A DNA stretch of 64,000 bases from an uncultured Bdellovibrionales bacterium (GTDB taxonomy: Bacteria; Bdellovibrionota; Bdellovibrionia; Bdellovibrionales; Bdellovibrionaceae): contig CAIYID010000064.1 in the NCBI GenBank assembly GCA_903926205.1, positions 1-64,000 of the forward strand, written 5' to 3'. This document shows positions 18,372-28,614 of the stretch, in pieces; positions within the stretch are counted from its first letter, which is position 1; each line of letters starts with the position of its first letter. The notes under the pieces are model-generated. The model searched no databases, was not told the DNA's origin, and saw only the letters and a list, made by a program, of their open reading frames with translations. The position numbers were made by a program, and so were the translations under genes.

Positions 18372-18677
18372 TTACCAACTTGCCTTGGTTACGCCTGGTA
18401 GTTTTCCTGCTAAAGCCAATTTTCTAAATTCCAATCGGCAAAGTCCAAATTTTTGATAGTTGCCACGAGGACGACCAGTCAACTCGCAACGACTTCTCAC
18501 TCGATTCGGAGATGCATTTTTTGGTAGATCTTGCAATTTCTTGCGAGCTGCCACTCTCTCTTCATCTGAAAGTTTCAAATCCAAACTCTTTACTCTCAAC
18601 TCCTTACGAAGCTTCAAATACTTGAGTGATGCCTTTTTTCGACGATTATTTTTTTCAATAGCTGCCTTGCGTGCCAA
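18372..18677 (-). CDS. rpsN: 30S ribosomal protein S14 (zinc-free form)
   Basis: 101 residues, the long cysteine-poor (C-minus) S14 form: ends with [38 protein letters not shown]. The zinc-type CxxC...CxxC is absent. It binds 16S rRNA in the 30S head. It lies between rplE and rpsH. Confidence 0.96.
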   Translation of the reverse strand: MARKAAIEKNNRRKKASLKYLKLRKELRVKSLDLKLSDEERVAARKKLQDLPKNASPNRVRSRCELTGRPRGNYQKFGLCRLEFRKLALAGKLPGVTKASW

Positions 18678-18691
18678 AGTTCACCTACCTA

Positions 18692-19231
18692 TTACTTTCT
18701 AAAAGGCATTCCTAATGCCTCTAATAACGCGCGACCATCAACATCGTTCCCTGCTGTCGTGCAAATTGTGATATTCATTCCACGAACTTTCTCAACGCGA
18801 TCGTAGTTAATTTCGGGAAATACGATCTGTTCTTTTAAACCCATATTGTAGTTTCCACGACCGTCAAAACCTTTGCTAGGCAAACCACGGAAGTCACGAA
18901 CGCGAGGAAGAGCCAAATTAGTCATGCGATCCAAAAACGCCCACATTTTTTCACGGCGTAAAGTAACACGCACACCTATTGGAATCCCTTCACGAAGTTT
19001 AAAATTCGATATCGCTTTTTTCGCTCGAGTTTGTACTGCTTTTTGCCCAGTGATCGCTGTGATTTCATCCACAACTCCATTCAAGAGTTTTGGATTTCCT
19101 ACAGCATCAGAAGTACAAACACTGAGAATAATCTTTTCTAGACCTGGAACCTGCATCACGTTCTCTTTGTTCAACTGTTTCTTCAGTTGTGGAACAATTT
19201 CTTTTCTGTATCTTTCTTGTAATCGATTCAT
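18692..19231 (-). CDS. rplE: 50S ribosomal protein L5
   Basis: 179 residues: RLQERYRKEIVPQLKKQL, the loop SNFKLREGIPIGVRVTLR, and GNYNMGLKEQIVFPEINYD. L5 binds 5S rRNA and touches the P-site tRNA. Its start lies only nine bases after the rplN stop, which leaves no room for rplX (L24), the gene usually found between them. Confidence 0.97.
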   Translation of the reverse strand: MNRLQERYRKEIVPQLKKQLNKENVMQVPGLEKIILSVCTSDAVGNPKLLNGVVDEITAITGQKAVQTRAKKAISNFKLREGIPIGVRVTLRREKMWAFLDRMTNLALPRVRDFRGLPSKGFDGRGNYNMGLKEQIVFPEINYDRVEKVRGMNITICTTAGNDVDGRALLEALGMPFRK

Positions 19232-19240
19232 AAGTTCCCC

Positions 19241-19609
19241 TTAAAGTACTTCTGGAGCCAAGGAAACAATTTTCACAAATTGTTTCGCACGAAGCTCACG
19301 AGCAACTGGTCCAAAAATACGAGTTCCAATAGGCTCTTTTGCCGCATTGATAAGAACTGCTGAGTTATCATCAAAACGAATATAAGAACCATCTGGGCGA
19401 CGCAATTTATGCACTGTTCGCACAACAACTGCTTTTGCCACATCACCCTTTTTTACTTTTGCATTTGGAGCCGCTTCTTTAATTGAAACGATAATAATAT
19501 CGCCAATTGAAGCATAGCGCTTTTTAGATCCACCGATGACCTTGATGCACATTACTTCGCTTGCACCGGAGTTATCAGCAACATTGAGTTTAGTTTGCAT
19601 TTGAATCAT
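19241..19609 (-). CDS. rplN: 50S ribosomal protein L14
   Basis: 122 residues, the usual length: [37 protein letters not shown] and [29 protein letters not shown]. It lies at the subunit interface. It follows rpsQ and is followed directly by rplE rather than rplX. Confidence 0.97.
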   Translation of the reverse strand: MIQMQTKLNVADNSGASEVMCIKVIGGSKKRYASIGDIIIVSIKEAAPNAKVKKGDVAKAVVVRTVHKLRRPDGSYIRFDDNSAVLINAAKEPIGTRIFGPVARELRAKQFVKIVSLAPEVL

Positions 19610-19617
19610 AGGTCACC

Positions 19618-19929
19618 TCAGTTCTTTGCTGCTTCAACGACTTCAACCAATGTCCATCGTTTTGTTTTGCTGAGTGGACGACTTTCACGAATACGAACCA
19701 TGTCGCCGATTTTCGCTTGGCCTTTTTCATCATGAGCTTTGAATACAGAAGATCGCTTCATGTATTTTCCATATTTCGGATGACGAATGGTTCGGTAAAT
19801 CAAAACAGAAATGGTTTTATCCATTTTATCGCTGATCACTTCACCAACCACTTCAATTTTTCGACCACGAGGAGCTACCTCAGCTTGGTCTTTTTTTGGT
19901 GCTTTTGTGCTTTGCTTTTCTTTTGTCAC
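19618..19929 (-). CDS. rpsQ: 30S ribosomal protein S17
   Basis: 103 residues from a GTG start with GAGG upstream. The OB-fold core [42 protein letters not shown] and [18 protein letters not shown] are typical. It has about 20 extra Lys-rich residues at the N-terminus compared with E. coli. Primary 16S rRNA binder; lies between rpmC and rplN. Confidence 0.96.
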   Translation of the reverse strand: MTKEKQSTKAPKKDQAEVAPRGRKIEVVGEVISDKMDKTISVLIYRTIRHPKYGKYMKRSSVFKAHDEKGQAKIGDMVRIRESRPLSKTKRWTLVEVVEAAKN

Positions 19930-19941
19930 ATTCTACCTCAG

Positions 19942-20172
19942 TTATTTCTTCGCCACTTTTTTAGTGGCTTTGCCTGCAACTTTCGTCACGGCATTTTTCG
20001 AAATCGCAGTTTTAAATTGTGCAACTTCGCGGCGAAGTTTTCTGATTTCCATGGGGTTCGCCAATTGACCCAATGAGTTTTTCATTTTCAAAGTGAATAA
20101 CTCTGAAGTTGCAGCCTTGCATTTCTTCACTAACTCTTTTGCAGATAATTCTTGAATCTCTGTGTATTTCAT
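19942..20172 (-). CDS. rpmC: 50S ribosomal protein L29
   Basis: 76 residues: [17 protein letters not shown] and [31 protein letters not shown], the family's two-helix hairpin, with a Lys/Ala-rich tail. L29 is at the tunnel exit and helps bind trigger factor and SRP. It follows rplP. Confidence 0.96.
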   Translation of the reverse strand: MKYTEIQELSAKELVKKCKAATSELFTLKMKNSLGQLANPMEIRKLRREVAQFKTAISKNAVTKVAGKATKKVAKK

Positions 20173-20181
20173 AGCTTACCC

Positions 20182-20589
20182 CTACTCCCGTGCCAAAAAT
20201 TTTGTTTTGAATGGAAGTTTATGTGCAGCACGAGTGAAAGCTTCTTCTGCTTGTTCTCGAGTCACACCGTTCATTTCAAAAAGAATTTTACCAGGAAGAA
20301 CGCGTGCAATCCAAAACTCCGGATTACCTTTACCACTACCCATACGTACTTCAGCTGGTTTTTTTGTTACAGGAACATCTGGATACACTCGGCACCAGAT
20401 TTTTCCACCACGCTTGATACTTCGAGCAATCGCGATACGAGCTGCTTCTAGCTGGCGAGCCGTCATGCGGAATTCAGCAACAGCTTGCAAACCATAATCA
20501 CCGAAATCGAGGTTGCTACCACGATATGCAAGACCACGAGCACGACCCACGAATTGCTTACGATGTTTAACTCTCTTAGGACTTAACAC
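20182..20589 (-). CDS. rplP: 50S ribosomal protein L16
   Basis: 135 residues from a GTG start that overlaps the end of rpsC by 14 bases. Landmarks: [43 protein letters not shown] and [22 protein letters not shown]. It helps shape the peptidyl-transferase A site. Normal length. Confidence 0.97.
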   Translation of the reverse strand: MLSPKRVKHRKQFVGRARGLAYRGSNLDFGDYGLQAVAEFRMTARQLEAARIAIARSIKRGGKIWCRVYPDVPVTKKPAEVRMGSGKGNPEFWIARVLPGKILFEMNGVTREQAEEAFTRAAHKLPFKTKFLARE

Positions 20590-21241
20590 GGCCAGCCTCC
20601 TCTACCTCACGAGCTGAGAGAATATCACCCTTGTAGATCCATACTTTCAAGCCAATCAATCCGTAAGCTGTTAAAGCCTCAGCTGTTCCGTAATCGATAT
20701 CTGCGCGCAAAGTATGAAGAGGAACGCTCTTCTCATTGTACCATTCTGTACGAGCAATCTCTGCTCCATCCAAACGGCCAGAAACTTTAATTTTAATACC
20801 ACGAACACCGCCCTTGATCGCTGCAGCGAGAGATTTCTTCATCGCTCGGCGCCAAGAGATACGCTTTTCCAATTGAAGAGCGATATTTTCAGCCACCAAT
20901 TGTGCATCGATGTCTGGCTTACGTACTTCTTGTATGCTCAAAAAAACTTCATTTGGAGTCAATTTTTGAACATCAGCCTTCAATCCATCAATTCCAGTTC
21001 CTTTTTTTCCGATAACAACACCAGGACGAGCTGTATGAATGATGATTTTGATTTTGTTTGCAGCACGCTCCATTTCAATTTTTGAAATACCCGCGTGTTT
21101 TAGTTTGTCTTTCAAATATTTTCGCAAGCGAATATCTTCATGAAGATTCAAAGTGTAGTTTTTGCCTTTAGCATACCACCGAGAATCCCAAGTACGAATG
21201 ACGCCAACTCTAAGCCCTACTGGGTTAACCTTTTGTCCCAC
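20576..21241 (-). CDS. rpsC: 30S ribosomal protein S3
   Basis: 221 residues: [24 protein letters not shown], a KH domain with [23 protein letters not shown], and a C-terminal domain with [24 protein letters not shown]. It sits at the mRNA entry channel. Two bases separate it from the rplV stop and it overlaps rplP. Confidence 0.97.
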   Translation of the reverse strand: MGQKVNPVGLRVGVIRTWDSRWYAKGKNYTLNLHEDIRLRKYLKDKLKHAGISKIEMERAANKIKIIIHTARPGVVIGKKGTGIDGLKADVQKLTPNEVFLSIQEVRKPDIDAQLVAENIALQLEKRISWRRAMKKSLAAAIKGGVRGIKIKVSGRLDGAEIARTEWYNEKSVPLHTLRADIDYGTAEALTAYGLIGLKVWIYKGDILSAREVEEAGRVKS

Positions 21242-21243
21242 GA

Positions 21244-21576
21244 TTACCTCTCATCCAAAACGACGTTAATGTGGCTTGTTTTTTTACGAATACCAAAAGC
21301 GCGACCTTGAGCGCGAGGACGCCATCTTTTCAGAACTGGCCCTTGATCAACCCAAATCGACTTCACGTATAACTTATCCAAGTCCATGGTTTTTTTGTAA
21401 TCTGCATTAGCAACAGCAGACTCGATCAATTTCTTGATGATCGAAGCTGTTTTCTTATTAAGAACTGTGAGTGTTTTAATTGCTTCACTCACATTTTTTC
21501 CACGAACAACATCAGCAACGAGTCTTGCTTTTTGAGCGCCCACTCGTGCTTGTGTTAAACTTGCTTTAGATTCCAT
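21244..21576 (-). CDS. rplV: 50S ribosomal protein L22
   Basis: 110 residues: [28 protein letters not shown] and the tunnel-reaching hairpin [23 protein letters not shown]. Normal length, between rpsS and rpsC. Confidence 0.97.
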   Translation of the reverse strand: MESKASLTQARVGAQKARLVADVVRGKNVSEAIKTLTVLNKKTASIIKKLIESAVANADYKKTMDLDKLYVKSIWVDQGPVLKRWRPRAQGRAFGIRKKTSHINVVLDER

Positions 21577-21591
21577 AATTCACCCCTGGCC

Positions 21592-21894
21592 TTACTTCTT
21601 AGCTGCCGCTGGAGCACCAGCTGCTGGAGCCGCTTTTTTCTCAGCATGCCCGTTAAATGTTCGCGTTGGAGCGAACTCACCAAGTTTATGACCGATCATA
21701 TTTTCAGTAACGTACACAGGAACGAATTTTCGTCCGTTGTGAACTGCGAAAGTCAGGCCGACTGATTCTGGAAATACAGTTGATCGGCGAGACCAAGTTT
21801 TGATGACTTTTTTATCGTTCTTTTCAATCGCATGATCGATCTTTTTTTGAAGATGATTATCGATGTATGGTCCTTTTTTAACTGAACGTGCCAC
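21592..21894 (-). CDS. rpsS: 30S ribosomal protein S19
   Basis: 100 residues from a GTG start: [66 protein letters not shown] short Ala/Pro/Lys tail ([15 protein letters not shown]) extends it beyond the usual ~92 residues. It lies in the 30S head next to S13. Confidence 0.97.
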   Translation of the reverse strand: MARSVKKGPYIDNHLQKKIDHAIEKNDKKVIKTWSRRSTVFPESVGLTFAVHNGRKFVPVYVTENMIGHKLGEFAPTRTFNGHAEKKAAPAAGAPAAAKK

Positions 21895-21906
21895 AATTCA
21901 CCCCTG

Positions 21907-22725
21907 TTATTTTCTTCTTTTAACAATCGAACTATTTGTTCGTTTGTTGTGACGAGTTTTATACCCTTTGGATGGCTGACCCCAAGGAGTCACTGGGTGA
22001 TGTCCTTTACCCACTCCTTCACCGCCACCCAATGGATGGTCGACAGGATTCATTGCCATACCACGAACGGAAGGACGCTTACCAACCCAACGAGACGCTC
22101 CAGCTTTTCCAAGCTTTACGTTTTCATTGTCAGTGTTTCCTACTTGACCGATCGATGCTTTACAGACAGACATAATTTTTTTCACTTCACCGGAAGGAAG
22201 ACGGACTTGACAGTAGTCAGTATCTTTCGCAATCAAGATCGCGCCAGCTCCTGCACCACGAACCATTTGTCCACCTTTTCCAGGTCGCATTTCCACGTTG
22301 TGAATGGTTGTACCAACAGGAATTGATGCTAACGGAAGAGAGTTCCCTGGCTTGATATCTGCTTTCTCACTTGCGAGAACATTGTCTCCAACATTCAAAC
22401 CTACTGGGCAAATGATATAAGCCTTGTCACCATCTATGTAGGAAACCAAAGCAATACGGCAAGTACGATTTGGATCATACTCAATCGCAATAACTTTAGC
22501 GGGCACATCTGTTTTTGTACGCTTGAAGTCAATTACACGATAGCGTCTTTTATGACCGCCACCTGTGCGCCAGCTGCTTGTCATACCTGTATTACTTCGA
22601 CCGCCAGATTTTGACAATTTTTCTGTTAATGATTTCTCTGGGTAATTCTTAGTGATTTCCTCGAAATCAAATCCGATCTTACCGCGAGTTCCCGCTGTGC
22701 GAGGGTTAAATACCTTGATACCCAT
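21907..22725 (-). CDS. rplB: 50S ribosomal protein L2
   Basis: 272 residues, the standard length: [28 protein letters not shown] near 40-68, and the C-terminal [37 protein letters not shown] that approaches the peptidyl-transferase centre (conserved His present). It binds 23S rRNA and bridges the subunits. Lies between rplW and rpsS. Confidence 0.98.
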   Translation of the reverse strand: MGIKVFNPRTAGTRGKIGFDFEEITKNYPEKSLTEKLSKSGGRSNTGMTSSWRTGGGHKRRYRVIDFKRTKTDVPAKVIAIEYDPNRTCRIALVSYIDGDKAYIICPVGLNVGDNVLASEKADIKPGNSLPLASIPVGTTIHNVEMRPGKGGQMVRGAGAGAILIAKDTDYCQVRLPSGEVKKIMSVCKASIGQVGNTDNENVKLGKAGASRWVGKRPSVRGMAMNPVDHPLGGGEGVGKGHHPVTPWGQPSKGYKTRHNKRTNSSIVKRRK

Positions 22726-22727
22726 GA

Positions 22728-23006
22728 TTACACTCCTTCAAATAGAGCGATTTTCTCGCCCGGAGCTAATCGAACAAAAGCCTTTTTCCAGTGAGGAACT
22801 CGACCAAAACCAAATTTATTGGCTTTTGCAGATCCTCGGCAGTTCGATGTCTTAATTGATAATACTTTCACGCCAAAACCTTTTTCGACCGCAGTCTTAA
22901 TTTCTGGTTTTGAAGCTTCCGCAACAACTTCGAATACATAAACACCAGCTGCATTGAGTATGGTGTTTTTTTCTGTAATGAGTGGTTTTTTTATTAATTG
23001 TTTCAT
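22728..23006 (-). CDS. rplW: 50S ribosomal protein L23
   Basis: 92 residues: [44 protein letters not shown], then [21 protein letters not shown]. It docks trigger factor and SRP at the exit tunnel. Slightly shorter than E. coli L23 in the loop. Order rplD-rplW-rplB is standard. Confidence 0.96.
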   Translation of the reverse strand: MKQLIKKPLITEKNTILNAAGVYVFEVVAEASKPEIKTAVEKGFGVKVLSIKTSNCRGSAKANKFGFGRVPHWKKAFVRLAPGEKIALFEGV

Positions 23007-23018
23007 ATTTACTCCACC

Positions 23019-23651
23019 TTATTCCGCTGCTTTTTCGAGGCAACGCTCGGTGATTTTCGCAACAGATTCTTTTGTAATAACCGCTGCATCGTATTTTAAT
23101 AGATCAAATACATTCAAACCTTCCACTGGGAAATATTTGAAAGTTGGCAAATTGTCTGAAGCCTGTTTGAACTTTTTATCCACCTGAGCATCAATCAAAA
23201 CTGCTTTTTTTATTCCGAAAGCTTCCAAACGTTTTGCTAGTTCATTTGTTTTGCCTTCAGACTTCATGCTCTCAACGACAAAGAGCTTTCCCTCTTTGGT
23301 CAAATGAGACAAAGCCATTTTCAAAGCAAGAGCACGAACTTTTTTAGGAAGTGCAAAAGCGTATGATCGCGGATGTGGTCCAAACATTTTACCACCGCCA
23401 GGCATCAACGGAGAACGAGATGACCCTTGACGAGCTCCGCCTGTTCCTTTTTGTTTGAACGGCTTTTTACCACCACCAGCTACGAGACCACGAGTTTTCA
23501 CCATCGCAGTACCTGAACGACGAGAAGCCAACTGCCAGTTCACAACCGTATGAAGAATATCTTTTTTTACTTCAGCTGCAAAAACGTCCGAAGACAATTC
23601 TACACTACCAACTTTTTCTTTTTTCCAATTTAACACATCTACTTTTGACAT
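23019..23651 (-). CDS. rplD: 50S ribosomal protein L4
   Basis: 210 residues: QLASRRSGTAMVKTRGLVAGGGKKPFKQKGTGGARQGSSRSPLMPGGG is the tunnel-lining loop, followed by RSYAFALPKKVRALALKMALS. In E. coli L4 also represses the S10 operon; no evidence for or against that here. Normal length. Confidence 0.97.
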   Translation of the reverse strand: MSKVDVLNWKKEKVGSVELSSDVFAAEVKKDILHTVVNWQLASRRSGTAMVKTRGLVAGGGKKPFKQKGTGGARQGSSRSPLMPGGGKMFGPHPRSYAFALPKKVRALALKMALSHLTKEGKLFVVESMKSEGKTNELAKRLEAFGIKKAVLIDAQVDKKFKQASDNLPTFKYFPVEGLNVFDLLKYDAAVITKESVAKITERCLEKAAE

Positions 23652-23652
23652 C

Positions 23653-24345
23653 TTATACCTCCTTCACCAGACGAACGAGTGTGTGACGGCCTCCGGGAAC
23701 TGGTCCCTTAACCATAACAACACCTTCCTGAGGAAGAACGTCGACGATTCTTACAGATTTAACAGTGACAACTTCATCTCCCCAGTGACCTGGGAATTTT
23801 TTACCTGGCATAACTCGACCTGGCCAAGTTCTGTTACCAGAAGACCCAGGACGACGATGGAATTTAGATCCATGCGAAGCTGGTCCACCTTGAAAGTTCC
23901 AACGGCGCTGAGAACCTTGAAAACCACGGCCTTTTGATTTGCCAGTAATTTTTACAATATCGCCTTTTTTCAAACTTTCGATAGAAAGCTTAGCACCGAG
24001 TTTTACATCAGCAGGAATTTCATGACGAAGCTCCCTAACAAATGCAGCACCCGTCTCAAAGCCAGCTTTTTTCAAATGCCCTTTTTCAGCAGCAGATGAA
24101 TTCTTTGCTTTTTTAGGCCGGCATGCCAACTGAATGGCTGCATATCCATCATTTTCTTTAGTTTTAATTTGAGAGACAACCCAAGGTTCGTATCGAAGAA
24201 CAGTTACAGGAACTGCCTCACCTTGATCGTCATAAATCGTTGCCATTCCTTCTTTGAAGGCAAACAATCCATTCAGCTTCAGCTGATTGCTTCCTTGATC
24301 GCTAGAGGATGCGCCTGCATCATTAGCTTGTGTATTTTCGCTCAC
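23653..24345 (-). CDS. rplC: 50S ribosomal protein L3
   Basis: 230 residues from a GTG start with AAGGAG upstream. Family words: LFAFKEGMATIYDDQGEAVPVTVLRYEP, GRGFQGSQRRWNFQGGPASHGSKFHRRPGSSG and GRVMPGKKFPGHWGDEVVTVKSV. It has about 20 extra polar residues at the N-terminus. One base separates its stop from rplD. Confidence 0.97.
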   Translation of the reverse strand: MSENTQANDAGASSSDQGSNQLKLNGLFAFKEGMATIYDDQGEAVPVTVLRYEPWVVSQIKTKENDGYAAIQLACRPKKAKNSSAAEKGHLKKAGFETGAAFVRELRHEIPADVKLGAKLSIESLKKGDIVKITGKSKGRGFQGSQRRWNFQGGPASHGSKFHRRPGSSGNRTWPGRVMPGKKFPGHWGDEVVTVKSVRIVDVLPQEGVVMVKGPVPGGRHTLVRLVKEV

Positions 24346-24384
24346 ACTTTACTCCTTCAGCCTTCGGCTGAGTCTTACTATCTG

Positions 24385-24705
24385 CTATTTAACAGCGGAC
24401 AGTTTAATTTCTACATCAACGCCAGCAGAGAGGTCGAGTTTCATGAGCTGATCGACAGTCTGCTGAGTGGGTTCCAAAATATCCAAAAGGCGTTTGTGCG
24501 TTCTGATCTCAAATTGCTCACGTGATTTTTTATCAACGTGGGGAGAACGAAGAACCGTGTATCGATTAATACGTGTAGGGAGCGGAATTGGTCCCGCAAC
24601 CTTAGCGCCTGTTCTTCGTGCTGTCTCAACGATCTCTTTAGTCGATTGGTCCAGCAACTTATGATCGAAAGCCTTCAAACGAATTCTAATCTTTTGACTT
24701 TGCAT
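24385..24705 (-). CDS. rpsJ: 30S ribosomal protein S10
   Basis: 106 residues: [42 protein letters not shown] and [40 protein letters not shown]10 also works as NusE in antitermination. It is the first gene of the S10 operon, behind a leader of nearly 400 bases. Confidence 0.97.
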   Translation of the reverse strand: MQSQKIRIRLKAFDHKLLDQSTKEIVETARRTGAKVAGPIPLPTRINRYTVLRSPHVDKKSREQFEIRTHKRLLDILEPTQQTVDQLMKLDLSAGVDVEIKLSAVK

Positions 24706-25083
24706 ATTCCCGCTCTCTTACCTGGAATCACTTTTTGAGCGATTCCCTTAAAAATTTGATGGCAAATTCCACCAAATCTTCTTTTTAACAACTTATTTTT
24801 CCCCTGCTTGAGATCACTCAAGTGGTTGGAAAAATTATACTTTTTAAATTTCAAAATCTTCTGCAGCGTTAAGAAAAGCCACCCCTTACCACTAAAACAC
24901 GTTTCAGATCTTATGAATTTGACCTGACTGCTATTTTATTGGTCGTCATAACTTCTGTTTGACGCTGCAAGAGCGCATTTATGCTACGAAGCGTTTTCAA
25001 TTGTCAAAGGGAAATAATCTTTTTTTAAAATATTTTTTAGACAGCCTTTAGGCTAGCCGCATAAGTCTTAATTTTAGGCAGAT
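24706..25083 (-). other. S10 operon leader / fusA-rpsJ spacer
   Basis: This 378-base gap has no gene. On the minus strand it holds a likely promoter (about 24978-25007), a second perfect TATAAT at 24834-24839 without a good -35 box, a CTTGAG/CTCAAG hairpin at 24807-24822 and a GGAATC/GATTCC inverted repeat just before rpsJ. Transcription from the promoter would give a leader of about 260 bases. No known S10-leader structure was recognised. Confidence 0.55.
24978..25007 (-). promoter_or_regulatory. Candidate sigma70 promoter of the S10 operon
   Basis: A perfect -35 box TTGACA (25007-25002) lies 18 bases from CATAAA (24983-24978), which matches the -10 consensus at four of six positions. It is the best promoter-like pair in the fusA-rpsJ gap and points toward rpsJ. 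Based on consensus match only. Confidence 0.55.
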
Positions 25084-27186
25084 TTATCGTCCCAAATGGA
25101 CGAGTATTTCATCTCTTTGCTTGGTAGGAATAGCCTCATAAGACTTAAATTCCATACTAAAACTAGCTCGGCCTTGACTCAAACTTCGAAGGTCAGTCGC
25201 ATATCCAAATAAAGAGCCTAAGGGTGCTTCAGCACTAATGATTTGCCCACCACCAGCTTTTACATTCATCGAGTGAACTTTGCCCCGGCGAGAGTTTAAA
25301 TCTCCAATCACTGGCCCAACAAATTCATCTGGAGATGCTACTTCCAGTCGCATGATTGGTTCTAAAAGTTGAGTTTGTGCTTTTTTCACAGCCTCACGCA
25401 TCGCAAGAGAGCTCGCTGCCTTGAATGCCATCTCCGACGTACTTTGTGGATCCCTAATTTCTATGCCAGTAAGGGTTCCTTTAAGATCAATCATCGAGTA
25501 ACTAGCGATTGGCCCCACTTCAGCAGACTCTCGAAAACCAGACTCGATGGCTTTTGCTAATACCGCAGTCAACTGTGGATTTTTTACCAAATTAGAAAAC
25601 TGAATTCCCGAACCCCGTGGCAGCGGCTCAAGAGTAATATCAACCCGGGCAAACTGAAGCTCACCTGCCATCAAGCGATCCACCGTTGCACTTCCAGACG
25701 CTTTTTGCGAGATTGCCTCTCGGTAGGACACCTGTTGCTTACCAACATTCGCTTGCACTTTATGCTCTCGAAACAAACGATCGACTAAAATCTCTAAATG
25801 CAATTCACCCATACCTGAAAGAAGCGTCTGACCAGTTTCAGGATCCTGTCGCAAACGACAAGAAGGATCTTCTTTCGCAAGTTTTTCCAAACCAACCATC
25901 ATTTTCTCTAAGTCACCACTTGATTTTGCTTCAATGGCAACACTGATAACAGGCTCTGGAAAAATCATCGATTCAAGTGCCACGATATGTTTTACGTCAC
26001 AAAGAGTGTCTCCAGTTCCCGTAAATTTAAGCCCAACCACTGCTCCAATATCGCCAGCTTTCAGAAGCTGAACCTCTGAGCGCGAATTCGCATGGAGTTT
26101 CACTAGCCTTTGAATGCGCTCACGTTTTTCCGTGCGCGGATTAAGCAAAGTCTCGCCCGCCTTCACTGTTCCGGAATAAACACGCACAAAACTGAGCGTT
26201 CCAGCAAAAGGATCTGTCGCAATTTTAAAAGCTAAAGCAACAACGGGAGCTTCAAAATCTACCTTGCAAATAATATCTTTTTCTGGTTTTTCAGGATCAT
26301 GACCAGTGACAGCTCCGCGATCAATAGGAGTAGGCAAATAGTCAATGGCTGCATCAATCAGAGGTTGCACACCTTTGTTTTTAAAAGCCGATCCACATAA
26401 AACAGGAAAAGCTTTCAGCGAAAGCACACCTTTTCTCAATGCGGATTTAAGTTCCTGCGGAGTCGGTAGATCGCCTCCCAAATATTTTTCCATTAAAGCA
26501 TCGTCAAATTCCACGATTTGCTCAATCGTCTGAATTCGTACTTTTTCAACCTCGTTCGCAATGTCAGCAGGAATCTCTGTCACCGAAAAATCTTCGCCCT
26601 TACCAAAGTTGTCCCAAATATAAGCTTTATTTTCGATCAAATCGACAACGCCGATGAAACTGTCTTCGAGTCCGATTGGTACTTGAATGGGAATAGCATT
26701 TCCGAATAATTTTTCTTTGATTGAGTTCACACTCATCACAAAGTCTGCGCCCACTCGATCCATCTTATTAATGAAACAAATTCGCGGAACTTTGTATTTG
26801 TCTGCCTGGCGCCATACAGTCTCAGACTGAGGTTCAACGCCATTCACTCCATCAAACACCGCGATCGCGCCGTCAAGAACGCGCAGTGAGCGCTCAACCT
26901 CAATTGTGAAGTCCACATGTCCGGGAGTATCGATGATATTAAGACGATGATCTTTCCATGCAACCGTGGTGGCCGCCGCAGTGATCGTGATTCCACGCTC
27001 TTGCTCTTGCTCCATCCAGTCCATGACGGTATCACCATCATGAACTTCACCGATTTTATGACTTTTTCCAGAGTAGAAGAGAATCCGCTCTGTTGTAGTG
27101 GTCTTTCCCGCGTCGATGTGAGCCATGATCCCGAAATTTCGAGTCCATTGAAGCTCACCGACGTTTTGTGGATCAAGTGCTGACAT
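25084..27186 (-). CDS. fusA: Elongation factor G
   Basis: 700 residues, the full length of bacterial EF-G. G1 [15 protein letters not shown] near 22-36, G3 DTPGHVDF near 90, G4 NKMD near 145. Domains II-V follow, with the switch and tip regions in order. It drives translocation with GTP. It lies third in the str operon (rpsL-rpsG-fusA). tuf is not here but downstream of the tRNA cluster at 41-42 kb. One complete copy; a second may exist outside. Confidence 0.98.
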   Translation of the reverse strand: MSALDPQNVGELQWTRNFGIMAHIDAGKTTTTERILFYSGKSHKIGEVHDGDTVMDWMEQEQERGITITAAATTVAWKDHRLNIIDTPGHVDFTIEVERSLRVLDGAIAVFDGVNGVEPQSETVWRQADKYKVPRICFINKMDRVGADFVMSVNSIKEKLFGNAIPIQVPIGLEDSFIGVVDLIENKAYIWDNFGKGEDFSVTEIPADIANEVEKVRIQTIEQIVEFDDALMEKYLGGDLPTPQELKSALRKGVLSLKAFPVLCGSAFKNKGVQPLIDAAIDYLPTPIDRGAVTGHDPEKPEKDIICKVDFEAPVVALAFKIATDPFAGTLSFVRVYSGTVKAGETLLNPRTEKRERIQRLVKLHANSRSEVQLLKAGDIGAVVGLKFTGTGDTLCDVKHIVALESMIFPEPVISVAIEAKSSGDLEKMMVGLEKLAKEDPSCRLRQDPETGQTLLSGMGELHLEILVDRLFREHKVQANVGKQQVSYREAISQKASGSATVDRLMAGELQFARVDITLEPLPRGSGIQFSNLVKNPQLTAVLAKAIESGFRESAEVGPIASYSMIDLKGTLTGIEIRDPQSTSEMAFKAASSLAMREAVKKAQTQLLEPIMRLEVASPDEFVGPVIGDLNSRRGKVHSMNVKAGGGQIISAEAPLGSLFGYATDLRSLSQGRASFSMEFKSYEAIPTKQRDEILVHLGR

Positions 27187-27225
27187 CCCGGTAGACCACT
27201 CTTAAGTTTAAAATTTAAATAGAGA

Positions 27226-27699
27226 TTACCAATTGTAGTGAGAGAACGCTTTATTCGCCTCTGCCATTTTATGAACGTCTTCACGTTTTTTGATAGCATT
27301 ACCACGATTATTGAAAGCATCCATCACTTCGCCAGCCAAACGCTTAGCAAAATCTTTTTCGCCACGTGCACGAGAATACTCGATCATCCAGCGCATAGCC
27401 AAAGCTAAGCGACGTGATGGGCGAACATCTGTCGGTACTTGATAAGTCGCACCACCAACTCGGCGGGAGCGAACTTCCAAAGAAGGTTTACAATTTTCAA
27501 GAGCTTTTTTGAAAATAGAGATTGGCTCTTCGCCAGCCACTTTTCCTTTGAGCTCATCCATTGCAGCGTAGAACAATTTTTGTGCTACTGCTTTTTTACC
27601 TTGGATCATCATTTTGTTAACGAATTTTGCAATAACCACATCCTTGTAAACAGGATCTGGAATGACTTCTCTTTTAAATGTTTTTGAACGACGAGACAT
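27226..27699 (-). CDS. rpsG: 30S ribosomal protein S7
   Basis: 157 residues: MSRRSKTFKREVIPDPVYKDVVIAKFVNKMMIQGKK, the beta-hairpin RVGGATYQVPTDVRPSRRLALAMRW, and NKAFSHYNW at the end. S7 nucleates the 30S head and contacts E-site tRNA. Normal length. Confidence 0.97.
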   Translation of the reverse strand: MSRRSKTFKREVIPDPVYKDVVIAKFVNKMMIQGKKAVAQKLFYAAMDELKGKVAGEEPISIFKKALENCKPSLEVRSRRVGGATYQVPTDVRPSRRLALAMRWMIEYSRARGEKDFAKRLAGEVMDAFNNRGNAIKKREDVHKMAEANKAFSHYNW

Positions 27700-27745
27700 A
27701 AATCACCTCACTAATCCAACTTCCCAGAGGGAAATTGGGTCAAAA

Positions 27746-28120
27746 TTATTTTTTAGGACGTTTCGCGCCATATTTAGAACGACTGCGTAAGCGGCCATTC
27801 ACACCTTGTAAATCCAGAACTCCACGAACGATGTGATATCTCACACCAGGAAGATCTTTTACACGGCCTCCACGGATAAGAACCACACTATGCTCCTGAA
27901 GATTGTGACCAATCCCTGGAATGTATGAAATCACTTCAAAGCCATTGGACAAACGAACTTTAGCCACTTTTCTTAAGGCTGAGTTCGGTTTCTTTGGAGT
28001 TGTCGTGTACACACGAGTGCAGACTCCGCGGCGCTGAGGACAATTTTGCAGCGCGGGTGACTTCGTCGAATTTTTTTGTACGCTTCGCTCTTTTTTAATG
28101 AGCTGGTTAATTGTTGGCAT
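27746..28120 (-). CDS. rpsL: 30S ribosomal protein S12
   Basis: 124 residues from [10 protein letters not shown], chosen because AGGAG lies six bases upstream and the family starts there; the frame runs nine codons further upstream. [18 protein letters not shown] shows the wild-type lysines whose changes give streptomycin resistance. [12 protein letters not shown] and [12 protein letters not shown] close the protein. First gene of the str operon. Confidence 0.98.
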   Translation of the reverse strand: MPTINQLIKKERSVQKNSTKSPALQNCPQRRGVCTRVYTTTPKKPNSALRKVAKVRLSNGFEVISYIPGIGHNLQEHSVVLIRGGRVKDLPGVRYHIVRGVLDLQGVNGRLRSRSKYGAKRPKK

Positions 28121-28554
28121 TTTTTCTCCTTGTTGAGATGCTCTCACTTCACTTGCTCTATCTTCACTCTGTGTTTTTATCGTCTAAGACGATTCCTGAT
28201 CCGGAACACAGAATTACTCAATTACCGTTAGGATCAAATACGGAACGGGCAAAGTACTGAATTCAGGGGCTCCGGGTCAAGGGAAAACTGGCAAGCCAAG
28301 GAGAAAGTCAGGAAACGTCGAACGAAATGGAGTTCTACTTTTCAAAGATCGAAATAAGTACTTAAAAGTTTTTAATAAACACTTTATATTTCGATAGGTT
28401 GCGCTTTGTTTCTCTTCATAACAGTTCTTATGAACCACAACCTCAACAACAGATTCTTCCGAGTTTAACAGAAAAACAAGCTCCAGATCTTAACCTTTAT
28501 TGGCCACCGAAGGCTGACAGTAACGCATTTATTTTGTTCACACCACGCCACTCC
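28121..28554 (-). other. rpoC-rpsL intergenic region with str leader
   Basis: No gene is supported in this gap. On the minus strand it holds a possible promoter (28251-28280). Beyond it is a structured leader where TCTGTGTT (28168-28175) can pair with AACACAGA (28205-28212) around an inner ATCGTC/GACGAT hairpin (28079-offset equivalent: 28179-28193). The leader may control rpsL-rpsG-fusA. The part upstream (28281-28554) shows nothing but the rpoC terminator at its edge. Confidence 0.5.
28251..28280 (-). promoter_or_regulatory. Candidate sigma70 promoter of the str operon
   Basis: TTGACC (28280-28275) and TACTTT (28256-28251) are 18 bases apart and point to rpsL. The -35 matches five of six bases, the -10 is weaker. 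It lies after the strong rpoC terminator, where a new promoter is needed. Confidence 0.45.
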
Positions 28555-28591
28555 AAAAAAAAAGGGCTCGAGTTGCCTCGAGCCCTTTTTT
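28555..28591 (-). terminator. Rho-independent terminator after rpoC
   Basis: GGGCTCGAG (28564-28572) and CTCGAGCCC (28577-28585) form a perfect stem with a four-base loop. Nine A's on one side and six T's on the other make it functional in both directions. It separates the rpoBC unit from the str operon. Confidence 0.92.
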
Positions 28592-28614
28592 GAATTGAAT
28601 CTAAATACTTTAGA

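Noticed and set aside
19232-19617. rplX hidden in another frame or on the other strand
   Set aside because: rplN fills the space from 19241 to 19609 and rplE starts at 19231; no KOW-like reading frame was seen.
28399-28593. Plus-strand frame of 64 codons upstream of the rpoC terminator
   Set aside because: Its 3' end is the terminator hairpin and its composition is not coding-like.
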